From Amyelois transitella (Eukaryota > Arthropoda > Insecta > Lepidoptera > Pyralidae): DNA of 64,000 bases. The stretch covers positions 6,601,001 to 6,665,000 of the forward strand of contig NC_083508.1 in NCBI RefSeq assembly GCF_032362555.1, read 5' to 3'. Position 1 is the stretch's first letter, and each line of letters starts with the position of its first letter. The notes beneath the pieces were generated by a model, which was not told the origin of the DNA, did not search any database, and was given only the letters and a program-made list of their open reading frames with translations. A program made the position numbers and the translations under genes. Positions 54,722-64,000 of this stretch are shown here, in pieces.

Positions 54722-55016
54722 ATGAAACCTAGTGCTATTTCTGCTCGCGTGTCTAAACTTTGAAACGACGTTAGATTTCCCTCTCTTCACCACCATGCCA
54801 AAGCTCTGATTTATGAGCTATATCATAGTATATGTACTTTCAAAGAAATATATATGAATATTTTGATGACAATTGTTTTTTTCTCTGTTTGGGAAAGCCC
54901 GTAACCAAAACAATTTCAGAAATTCATATAACCCTTAAAGAAGCATATACATTACTATGTTATTTTAATTAATCACCAATATCTACATTTTATGTTTCAT
55001 GATAATACATTATTAT

Positions 55017-58000
55017 TCACAGAAGATCGTTTTGGTCTATCATTTCAAAGCCATCTGACGAATCTATGCTTGACACTCGTTTCCGTTTACTATCTTCTGG
55101 TTTAGTATATACCATGTTGGTGACAGCTTCTGTTAGATTCCATAGGGCATTATAAGCACTTCCGCTCCAAGTATCTTTTGGGTTAACAATTTCTAAAGTT
55201 GATTGCAATGGCCCCGTTTTTTGTTCTAAAAGTAAAAAAATATAATTTTTTTTGTTATGTTTTCACAGAAAAACTACAAAATAAATCGATCAAAGGAGTT
55301 ACAAAAGCTAGAAATAACCACGCTAGCGAGGAAGCAAAAACTAATAACAAATAAATTGATGAAGTTTAAACAGAAAAAAGTTCCTTCAGAAGTAATATCT
55401 TTATCTTTTAGGAATTTTCCACAGGACTACTGGAGCCTAGTACCGGGCAAAGGTCTTGGACTAAAATATAAAGTGTTGGGTTTACCTATTGGGGTATACT
55501 CGTCTTCACTAGAATCTGATGTTTCCATATCTTTGTCGAGAGATTGCATTTTATCCACAGACAAATTAGTCACAAGAGAGCTGCTATTGTCTGAGCTGTC
55601 ACTTGCTTCGTCTATTGCTAAATCATGGGGCTTCCAGTAATCTGAAAAAAAAACATTTTTTTACAATTAGCGAGTAATTTCTTGAGGCCGGCCCTAAGAA
55701 GGCCACAATACCCACATAAAATATATTATTTGACGGCCTCTGTGGCGCAGCGGTAATACGCTTGTCTGTGACATCGGAGGTCCCGGGTTCGAATCCCGGC
55801 CAGGGCATGATGAGAAAAGAACTTTTTCTGATTGGCCTGGGTCTTGGATGTTTATCTATATTAAGTTTTTATAAGTATTTATTATAAAATATAGTATCGT
55901 TGAGTTAGTATCTCGTAACACAAGTCTCAAAGAACTTACTTCGAGGCTAACTCAATCATTGTAATTTGTCCCGTATATATTTATTTATTTATTTATTATA
56001 CCCATGCCAGGGGTCGTTAAGCCCCCGCAGTATGGCACTATCGCTGTTTCACTTTTTATTATGACAAAAAACTATCGTATTCCTGTTTCAGGGAATGCGA
56101 TAGTTTTTTTGCGCGATAAAAACGGCGTCGCGCGTGCCATACTGTTTTGCTTCGTGACAGCTTAACTTGTCCTTTAAGTCGAATAGACAATGAATTGGAA
56201 TTGAAATTCAGATGGTTATTCTTATGGATACGAATTTAGATTATAAACCATTCATTTGATTCGCTATTACAAGTTGCGCTACCAGACCAGCATGGAAGTT
56301 AAAGTATTTTTCCATTTTTACTATTTTCATACCTAAACTTTGACGCTCATCAACTGGATTAGGTTCAGGGTCTAAGGACAACAAATTGACATCAAGCTCT
56401 GTAACTTCTGGAATTAGGCCTTCATATTCAACATCGGATTCTGAAACAGTGATTTATCGTCGATAATTTTTAGCCAACAAAATATTGCTAGTTTTGCGAA
56501 ACAAATAGGTAAGTTCTTTAAAAAATTTAAATTAATATATATGAACATTAAACATGAGTATATACATTTCTCTCAATCTCATTCACTCTTATCAAGACTG
56601 TCCATTCTGACTTCCCTGAAAGGGATATAAATGTATGTAGATATATTTTAATGCTGACTATGAACTGTACCAACCTGCATTTGCTTGTATTTTTTGAAGT
56701 AATTTTGAAAGTGGTGGTGCTAGTTTGTAGAATAAGCAAATAGCCATGCAGATTAAATGAATCAATAAATATCCATTAATGTGTTTTCCAACAATGAACA
56801 ACAATCCCAAACAAATGTTGACCATTAAAAATGCCTGAAATATATTAATACATACATGAACAATCAAATATGAGTACAATACTCCTTCATCCTTCTGGTG
56901 ATGGCTTGAGATGGTGTTATCCTCACCGCTCTGGACAAAGAGCTGGACTTGAGTCAAAAACCTGACTACCAGGATCACAGTCAAAAAGGAATCACAAAGC
57001 AACTTTTGTCTGACTTCTGCAACCTTGAATGGCAACCTAACCCGTATTGGGTCATGCCTACACATCTAGTTGCCTTAATATACCTCCCTTATCATTAGCA
57101 ATCAAATTAATGGACTTTACTCAGAAAAGAGCCATGGCAACTTTATCATTTTTCATTATTACCCTGCAACCCTCATTACGTACCCTCACGCTATTTTATT
57201 TGGACATTCAAAACAAATAAAGAAGTAAATGCCATTAATTTCATAACGCTAGACCCAGCACATTGGGCTATAAATTGATATCAGTCAGTCAGTCAATCAG
57301 TGTTCCATTTTATAATTACCTTGGTATGATTTTTTTCTCTGAGATAAAGATATTCAGACCACTTCTTGGCTGCCCAGTCATTGAAATGTTTTATAACTGT
57401 GATGAGTTTTGTGGCATCATGATTTGCCAGTCTTTTCAAACATGCAGTTCTATGTTTATATTTCAACCAAATTTCCAAGGCATCAATACTTAATAATGTA
57501 ATTGATGCATAAAAGAAAAATTCTAAAAAGGTGATTTCCTGATGTGCGCTAACGCTAAAAAAGAAAAAATATATTTTAATATTCTTATAAAAAATATATA
57601 TATTCTTGGAAATAATATATTTTTATATTCGAACATATTGATTAACTATATTGAAACCTTCACACTAATCTCTATAGCTTATTGGTAAGTAGATACAACA
57701 CCTTACAAATAACCTCACCACTGGAGTCACCCAAAAAAAGCCCTTTAGAGGCAATTTGTTTTTAGATTATTACCAGTATTCTCCAAAAACAAACAAAGAA
57801 TAAGAAAAAATGCTCAATAATTTGGCTAAAGAAGAAAAAGAGATAGACCTAACAAAAGGTGGGTGAATGAAATCAAAGAGAGACAGTAAAGGCACGTAAG
57901 AGAGATTGAAGGAAGCCTTTGTCAAAGGACAAACAGGCACACGATTATAACTCATGATTTGTGTAGATTTCGTAAAATGTAAGTTGGAATAAAGGCTATA

Positions 58001-58489
58001 TTTATTTTTATTCAGTGCTTTGTAGCACATGTGCTTTAAACATTTTATAATATTGTGGTGCTATTCAAATGAATAAACTACCTAACCAATAATTTTTAAT
58101 AACTTGTATTGGATATGAAGTCATAAAAATTCAAATTAAAAACCTAAACTAAATATTTTATACAGGTTGATTCCATCATTAAGCCTTACAGCTGAACATG
58201 TCTCATGGTAAACCGTCACCCGGCAGACAAGGTATAAAGGCAAAGTATGAACGTATGCATATTTATATATTAAGGTATATAGTATAATTAACAGGCAATA
58301 AGATTTTACTTACATTATGAAAGTATTTACAAGTATCAAAAAAGACAAAGAAAGCCACTTATTTTTCCACAGTAAAATATCTTCAAGTAATCCAATGTAA
58401 ATACTTAAAATATACGATTTTTGAAAATTTCTGGTCTCCTCTAATCCTGTAGAACTCCATTTCAATTTATTGCGCAAAGTGGCCAACAT
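55017..58489 (-). CDS. RETREG: Reticulophagy regulator (FAM134/RETREG) homolog
   Basis: An ER membrane receptor that bends ER tubules through a reticulon-homology domain and binds Atg8/LC3 through a LIR motif to drive ER-phagy. Six exons fit: 58489-58314, 57554-57320, 56834-56675, 56440-56333, 55641-55486 and 55225-55017, 347 residues, all phases matching. Two hydrophobic hairpins: about residues 46-90 (LSLSFLILVNTFI and ITFLEFFFYASITLLS) and about 138-175 (AFLMVNICLGLLFIVG and YLLIHLICMAICLFY), separated by a basic amphipathic linker (KHFNDWAAKKWSEY). The rest is acidic and Ser-rich. The last residues, SSDGFEMIDQNDLL, contain the F-x-x-I LIR core in the same place as the DFELLDQSEL of human RETREG proteins. 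The start at 58489 is the first ATG of the frame. Insects usually have one member, so no paralogue number is assigned. Intron 4 holds a SINE and a small inverted-repeat element. Confidence 0.88.
55733..55990 (+). repeat. tRNA-derived SINE (family B), copy 3
   Basis: Box A TGGCGCAGCGG, box B GGTTCGAATCCC, the complete body and a TATTTATTTATT tail. It lies in a RETREG intron, antisense to the gene. Confidence 0.93.
56029..56143. mobile_element. Small inverted-repeat element (MITE), about 115 bp
   Basis: Outer inverted repeat CAGTATGGCAC...GTGCCATACTG. Inside is a long near-perfect hairpin, AAAAAACTATCGTATTCC against GGAATGCGATAGTTTTTT, with a 7-base loop. A partial relative lies at about 13172. 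Confidence 0.75.
57835..57955 (+). mobile_element. Non-LTR retrotransposon coding fragment
   Basis: The decayed frame reads KRWVNEIKERQ and EAFVKGQT, resembling the RTE-type C-terminal motif (YLDQIKDVLVKGQ) of the element at 531-3163. In RETREG intron 1. Confidence 0.55.
58164..58255 (+). repeat. SINE family A 3' fragment
   Basis: CATCATTAAGCCTTACAGCTGAACATG to ACCCGGCAGACAAGG and ATGAACGTATGCAT, diverged. Confidence 0.55.
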
Positions 58490-59891
58490 CGATAGAAAAT
58501 TATTCCACAGTAAACAAACATGCAAAACGCATTACAATTTGCAAATAACGAATGCGAATTTTACGCGAAAACAAGAAAATAAATTACCTACTTTGACAGT
58601 TTATTGACATTGGTTCTAAACTATTTTTTTATGCTAAAATAAGGCACAGACAGATTACCCCCGGGTCTGAGTAAAATATTTTCGAAATAATCCCAATGTA
58701 AAAACAACAAAGCTAACAAAATTGGTTTGGCAAAAAAAATATTTGATGGTTTAAGAATGATGCATAGCGATACACACACGATTATGATGCATAGCGATCA
58801 GTCATGAACATCAATTTTCTATTTAACTTTGACGAGGGTTTTAATTTAACCGTATTGGTATTGCACTTGCAAGTATACGAGGCGCGTGGCGCGCTTCCGT
58901 GTAATATACTTTGAAGTACATTACAAGTATTTCGAGCTGAGACTGATTGGTGTGAGTATTTTTATGATACAGCAAAATTAAATTACATGTGTTTTACTTA
59001 ATATTACAAAAACACATGTAATTTTGCTGTTTATTTTTTGTCCACCTATATTAATCACACAAAAATTCAAAATTTTTATTCATTATTATAGCATACTATC
59101 GCTTAATAATTGTCAAAACGTATGGTTTAACAACATTGGTTGACGACAAATAAATTACTTAAAAACTAAGTTTACTGCCGCTTCCAAAGCGTCAGTGCAG
59201 AAGAAGCGGTAACAAACTGCACTGCAGCATTTTCTTCAACTTCACAATATTAATTAAACTTAGAATATAATGTGGACAAGAGTATACATTGTTCAGATTT
59301 ATATATTTATGAGATTTAATATTGAAAAATATATAGTACTGAATTTTGATTTAAGTTCAAATCAAACTACAATTAATTACGAGGTTCCTGTGCCAAGCTC
59401 AAGTCAGATGTTTTTATCATTAAGGTAATCATCAGTCCTATAATAAGCCTTCTCACACTCACAATTAGCAGTGCACGTACGAGGCGTATTATATATTATT
59501 AACTGTGTTCGTTTGTTTCCGAGTAAAATACTTTGAGGAGGGTTACATTAGGTGAACGTACTTGTACATAAAAACTAGGACTCAAATTTAAACCGCGTAA
59601 ATACGCAACAACCCTATATTATCTAGCTCTGTCTGTAGTTCTATGCTGGCTGTATTGTTTAGCGTATAGTGAACGTATCTATATCTCTTGTCATTGTATT
59701 GTTTTTGTGTAGGTTTGGTTGTGCATGAAACTGAAAAGAGCTGCTGTGCTATAACACTGCAGTGAACATTAATATTATTACTATCCTTCTGCCACTGATT
59801 GAACAGTTACCGCAAAGAGGATAATAAAATCAAACACTAGGCGTCGCCGTCTCATTCTAATGCAAATGATTTTATTTTAATTTATCTTACA
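58490..59891. promoter_or_regulatory. Divergent region between RETREG (-) and the kelch-like gene (+)
   Basis: 1.4 kb that should contain both promoters. A Jockey-family 3' UTR fragment lies at about 59160-59245 (CGCTTCCAAAGCGTCAGTGC). Two loosely similar stretches, with ACGAGGCG and AATACTTTGA, lie at 58880-58915 and 59478-59535. No TATA box can be assigned. Confidence 0.4.
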
Positions 59892-62800
59892 ATGTCTAGT
59901 AATATGTTTGACAAAAGTTCTAATAAAGAAGGGGCACGACCATACAAGTGCCGTGATTATGCCACAAAAATATCTTATAATTTACAACATTTTAAGAGGG
60001 ATGGCAGATTTTGTGACATCGATTTAATATCGGGTGAAACCAGAATTAAGGTGAATTTCACTATTCATAACTTGTCATCAAATGGGCGCATTTCACTATT
60101 GATAACTTGTCATCATTTAATTAATTTAGCGCTAACGCAAATGCCTTGCTTAGGACCTGTACAATACTGTACATATATATAAAGCTAAATCTTGTTGATT
60201 TGATCATATTAATTGTTTCATATGTATTGAAAATTGTAGTAGGTATAAATAGAGTTAAGTGAAGAGTTCCTAATAAATATTTATTATCAATACATTCAAT
60301 CAATCAATTTTAGTTTTTATGACATTATTAAGTGGTTCCTATGCTTTTATGAAATAAAAATATTACATATATCTTAATTAAATTACTTATTCTTTATTTA
60401 CCCAAAATCAATTCCTAGTTTATCTAATCCCTCTAAATAGTTTGTAGGCTTACAGATATTTAAAATAATCATTTAAATATTATTATGCTTCAGGCTCATC
60501 GTGTAGTTCTAGCTGCAAGTTGTGCCTATTTTGATGCTATGTTCAGTGCAGGCCTAGAAGAAACTCAAAAAGGGCATGTTGCCCTCCCAAGTGTCCCTCC
60601 AGATATCTTAACTATGATTATAGACTTTATTTATACAGGTAAATTTTAATAACAACTCATTAACCTCTGATATGCCGGATTGTAGATCTACGCTCAAAAA
60701 AAAGTTACAGTAGTATGCCGGAGCGTAGATATACGCTTCTACGATATCTTTAAAAAAAGTTAACCGAAAAATTAACTTTTTGTGAGTGTCATAGAATCTA
60801 AATCAGTTTGCATTGCGGCGAATGAGTGTCATCAGAGAAATCATATATTTTCATTGTTCGTAGCAATATTTATATTGTTATTAAGAAAATAAAACAAAAA
60901 ATAAAGAGATTGATATTATAAATAGTTTTTATTCGCCAATTCTCTTGGACGAAAAAGAATCGCCTATATAAAATAAGTAACTCTTTATTCGGTGACGTAA
61001 ACTATAACAAAATAATGCTGAAGTAACTATATGTTTCTACAAACATAAAATGACTATATAAGTTTTATTTTTATTTCGAAAATGATGATTAGAAAAATTA
61101 CGCGTCCGCGGCATTTCACGCGGCAGTTAGCGCGATACTAACGCGGCGCGGCTCGGCATTTCAGAGGTTCAAAATTACTTAATTACTGATTTTCTTGCCC
61201 TTTGCTTGCCACAAACTTCTTTTGACAGACCAATAGTAGATTCAAAGATGTGTTCCAGACATACATAAAAAAATATCTCATGTTGATTTATAGACTTACC
61301 AATCAACCTACCATTTGTTGCAGTAATTAATACAAAATTTTATTTCAGGTGAAGTAATGATTGACAAAACTAGTGTACAACACTTATTGATTGCTGCAGA
61401 CATGCTTCAGTTGAGAGAACTGGTTACTGGCTGTGGAGAGTTTTTGAGAAAAGAATTACATCCAACAAATGCATTAGGAATATTTAGGTATAGTTGACTG
61501 TTTTTAATATTAAAAGTAACTGTGAAATTAGATTTAAGGCTATTATGTCTTGGCCATTAGGAGAAAGTTTTTCTAGTCATATAACAAATGCTTATTAAAT
61601 CCAGATTTGCTGATGCTCACAATTGTACTGAATTGGCAGAAGAAGCCTTAGCTCATGCACAAGCCAATTGGAATATAGTGGCAAATGGAGATGAATTGTT
61701 GGAACTTCCCCTTCCTCAGTTGATAACACTGTTGTCATCTGAACAGTTAAAAGTTGATGGTGAAGCTCAAGTAAGTATTATTCGAATTAAGCACAGCTGT
61801 ACCCCTAAATAGGCTATTTGACATGTTTTTAAAAACCAGTTTATATTATTAAGTAGAAGTTAAGTAAAATGTACTAATACATTGTAAAAAACTCTTGTAA
61901 ACACTCTTGTAAGTGTTCCTAAGAACGTTCTTATCGACATCGAAGTGCACCAAAGTGGTTGCAACTTTCTTGGAGGCATCCTAAAGATATACGTACACAC
62001 ACATATATATATGTAACAGTTAAAACTAGTTTTTAGATAGGACGCGTTTTCCCTAGTTAGAACTAGTTTTTACTAAATGCCTTTGTTAAAACTAGAATTA
62101 ACTAATGCTCAAAATTAAATATCAGTTTAAACTAGTTCTTACTAGACAACACGCGTTTTTCCAAAGAGAGCTAGTTAAAACTGTTCTTCCTTTTTATATA
62201 TTTAAGATTGTGATGAGGATCTACTTGTTATTACTAGTCAAACTATCGCGGCACTTTGAGTTACAAAGGCAACGATTTTTCGTGCAGAGATACCTTTTTG
62301 ACATACATCCTTTCTTGCATACGCAGCGCATAAATCCTTGGCCTGTTCCTATAGCTGCTTCCTTAGCAACAGTTCTCAAAGGTAAATTTGTATTCGGAAC
62401 ATCTACTTCAAGCAAAAATTTTTCTTTGCACTTGTTGAATTCTGGCCTGAAAATCAAATTAAAATAGTCATCTTTTATCTAATCGCGATATAATTATATG
62501 TTAAAACAATTAAGTAATACATAGTTACATACCTGCTATATAATTTTAACTGGAACAGTTTTAACTGGCTCTCTTTGGAAAAACGCGTGTTGCCTAGTAA
62601 GAACTAGTTTTAACTGATATTTAATTTTGAGCATTAGTTAATTCTAGTTTTAACAAAGGCATTTAGTAAAAACTAGTTCTAACTAGGGAAAACGCGTTCT
62701 ATCTAAAAACTAGTTTTAACTGTAACATATATATATAGACGTAAAATAATTTTGCAAGCACCAATTCTGAAACCAGCACAGTTTCAGGATTGGTGGCGCA

Positions 62801-63763
62801 GTCTGTAACAGAATCGAATGAACGAAAAACAGGTGTAAGCTGAGGTGCGTTTGAGGGGCGGAAAGTGTTTCATTCATCAACGCGTGCCGTCTGCTCCCAC
62901 GCAGCGGCACGCGATGTAGGAAAGTAAAGGCATTTGTCCGATAACTGCTACGTAAGACGATAAAAGGGTGTGCGCGGGCAATGGAGGCAGGGAACTGCTG
63001 CGTGGGAGCAGACGGCACGCGTTGATGAATGAAACACTTTCCGCCCCTCAAACGCACCTCAGCTTACATTCATTCGATTCTGTTACAGACTGTGCCACCA
63101 ATCCTGAAACTGTGCTGGTTTCAGGATTGGTGTTTGCAAAATTCTTTTACATAGTGAAATTAATTTATATACAGAGGTACCTATAAATTGAAACAGGAAA
63201 AACAATTAAAGATGTTCTATGATGTTGAAAGTATATGTACTGAAAGAACCTCAATATACACATACGTACATATAATCACGTCTTTATCACTTAGACTTAG
63301 CGGGGTAGACAGAGCCAACAGCTTAAAAAGACAATAGGCCACGTTCAGCTGTTTGGCTTATTGATAGAGTTGAGAGCCTATTCCTTAGTCTTCTTTAATG
63401 ACATCCGTGGGAAAGAGTTGGAGTGGTCCAATCCTTTTTTTTATTGGTGCCGGGAACCACACGGCAATAAACTTAATATAAAAATAAAGGTTTAAGTATA
63501 ACTTTAGATATGTAAGAACCATGATTAGCTCAGTTATATTTGGAATATGATCATATTCATATAAATGCATTACCGGATTCCAGGTGTTGTATCCAGCTTT
63601 AAGATGGCTTGAGCACGACCCTTCATGCCGTCGCCGCCACTGTTTCGAAGTTTTGAGTCAAGTTAGATTGCCGCTTATATCGCCGCAAATCTTAGATGAA
63701 GCTATTAAGAATGTACAAGATCCTTCGATTGCTGTGGCTTTAAAGACGGTCAGGGTTGACATG
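59892..63763 (+). CDS. BTB-BACK (kelch-like) protein, 3' part beyond the window
   Basis: Five exons: 59892-60050, 60494-60638, 61349-61487, 61605-61770 and 63584-63763, all phases consistent; 263 residues so far with an open donor at the end (ATG^GTAAGC). The BTB domain covers about residues 25-135: NLQHFKRDGRFCDIDL, AHRVVLAASCAYFDAMFSAG, PPDILTMIIDFIYTGEV and LLIAADMLQLRELV. The BACK domain follows: CGEFLRKELHPTNALGIFRF, NGDELLELPLPQLITLL and VLYPALRWLEHD. This order is that of cullin-3 substrate adaptors, and kelch repeats are expected further right. The paralogue cannot be named from this part. The 1.8-kb fourth intron contains a Ginger-like element, a fold-back element and a SINE. Confidence 0.9.
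60639..61348. other. Kelch-like gene intron 2
   Basis: Two direct copies of a GTAGATCTACGCT-like word (60682-60695 and 60726-60740) and a GC-rich ACGCGGCGCGGCTCGG patch near 61140-61155. No gene is seen. Confidence 0.45.
61808..61850 (+). repeat. Terminal sequence of the TAGGCTATTTGAC DNA-transposon family
   Basis: AATAGGCTATTTGACATG is the same terminus as at 3281 and 4196. No second end is visible nearby. Confidence 0.55.
62012..62727. mobile_element. Long-TIR DNA element, probably Ginger-like, 716 bp
   Basis: Arms of about 175 bp (62012-62186 and about 62553-62727) are near-perfect inverted copies, starting TGTAACAG and TGTTACAG, flanked by TATA on both sides. TGT...ACA ends and 4-bp duplications fit Ginger-type elements with retroviral-like integrases. 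Only a Cys-rich frame is left inside (62221-62457). In the fourth intron of the kelch-like gene. Confidence 0.72.
62221..62457 (-). pseudogene. Cys-rich C-terminus of a transposon protein
   Basis: Read on the minus strand it contains RTVAKEAAIGTGQGFMRC, then CVCKKGCMSKRYLC, NRCLCNSKC and DSLTSNN. This Cys array resembles the C-terminal tail of insect transposon-encoded integrase-like proteins. No integrase core is present. Confidence 0.55.
62741..63150. mobile_element. Fold-back element with hairpin-tipped arms, 410 bp
   Basis: Arms of about 150-165 bp (62741-62905 and 62996-63150) are inverted copies, sharing GAGGGGCGGAAAGTGTTTC, AACGCGTGCCGTCTGCTCC and ACGCAGC. Each arm begins with its own hairpin, CCAATCCTGAAAC...GTTTCAGGATTGG. 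It lies 13 bp from the Ginger-like element. No coding capacity. Confidence 0.8.
63276..63466 (-). repeat. SINE family A copy with internal deletion
   Basis: The antisense order runs from GCGGGGTAGACAGAGCC to GCCGGGAACCACACGGCA. The segment between the GATAGAGTTGAGA and GCCTATTCCTTAGTC blocks is missing. Confidence 0.85.
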
Positions 63764-64000
63764 GTAAGCATATTTTAAAAAGAACTGATCCGTTTAACAG
63801 TTTATGGTTTGATGATGAGATTGAGATTTAAGAGAGGATTACTTAGCGAAAAATATATGCGACATGGACGCAACATGCTACTCTGTGTTCCCTCGCTGAA
63901 TAGTGAGACTAAAACCATGGGAAAAAAGCCACAAGCTCTCAAATCACTTGTTGCATCAGGGCATTATTTTAGCTGCGAAAGTAGTTGTCGTTTTGAATTT
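63764..64000. other. Start of kelch-like gene intron 5
   Basis: Follows the donor at 63764; no acceptor-linked coding segment is recognised before the window ends. Confidence 0.5.

Noticed and set aside
55257-55640. Plus-strand ORF of 127 codons
   Set aside because: It overlaps the RETREG exon 55641-55486 on the other strand, which fits phase and family.
62968-63186. ORF in the fold-back element
   Set aside because: It shares sequence with the opposite arm on the other strand; a product of the inverted repeat.
1-64000. CRISPR arrays, operons, bacterial insertion sequences
   Set aside because: Regular spacer-separated repeats are absent; all genes are intron-containing animal genes.

Overview
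The window is nuclear DNA of an insect, most likely a moth or butterfly (Lepidoptera). The reasons are spliced genes with short exons and GT-AG introns, an MBF2-family secreted peptide, Helitron-like elements ending in CTAG^T after a GACGAAGTCGCGGGC-type hairpin, and dense SINE, RTE, Jockey/CR1-like and BEL/Pao insertions. There is no sign of operons, CRISPR arrays or prokaryotic features. The species cannot be named from the sequence.

Layout. 0-7 kb is mobile DNA: a 5'-truncated RTE retrotransposon holding a nested SINE, a DNA transposon with a THAP-domain relic, and a probable transposon-associated ORF. 8.8-12.2 kb holds two candidate 3'-terminal exons of one or two unidentified plus-strand genes, with a mariner element between them. 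15.7-18.0 kb holds an MBF2-family gene (+) tail-to-tail with a four-helix membrane protein gene (-). 18.6-22 kb is a nest of Jockey-like, mariner and hAT-like relics. 23.0-27.2 kb carries a DNAJB6/Mrj co-chaperone gene (-) with a duplicated exon that looks like an alternative. 27-38 kb is repeat-rich intergenic or long-intron DNA. 38.3-47.4 kb is a mitochondrial GABA transaminase gene (-), with a composite BEL/Pao element in one intron. 49.7-54.7 kb is the K63-specific deubiquitinase BRCC36 (+), tail-to-tail with a RETREG/FAM134 ER-phagy receptor gene (-, 55.0-58.5 kb). 59.9 kb to the right edge is a BTB-BACK (kelch-like) gene (+) that runs off the window, with a Ginger-like element and a fold-back element in one intron.

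The host genes do not form one pathway. Three concern protein quality control or ubiquitin signalling (DNAJB6, BRCC36, RETREG) and the kelch-like protein is probably a cullin-3 adaptor, but this proximity is not evidence of a functional cluster. Exon joins were derived by hand from splice consensus, reading frame and recalled protein families; no alignment or transcript data were available. The 5' ends of the DNAJB6 and GABA transaminase genes were not found.

The most unusual observations are the duplicated DNAJB6 exon, the BEL/Pao insertion with three full-length 212-bp LTRs and an in-frame gag-to-integrase-tail fusion, a TGA created exactly at a predicted splice junction of the membrane-protein gene, and several nested insertions whose target-site duplications give the order of events.
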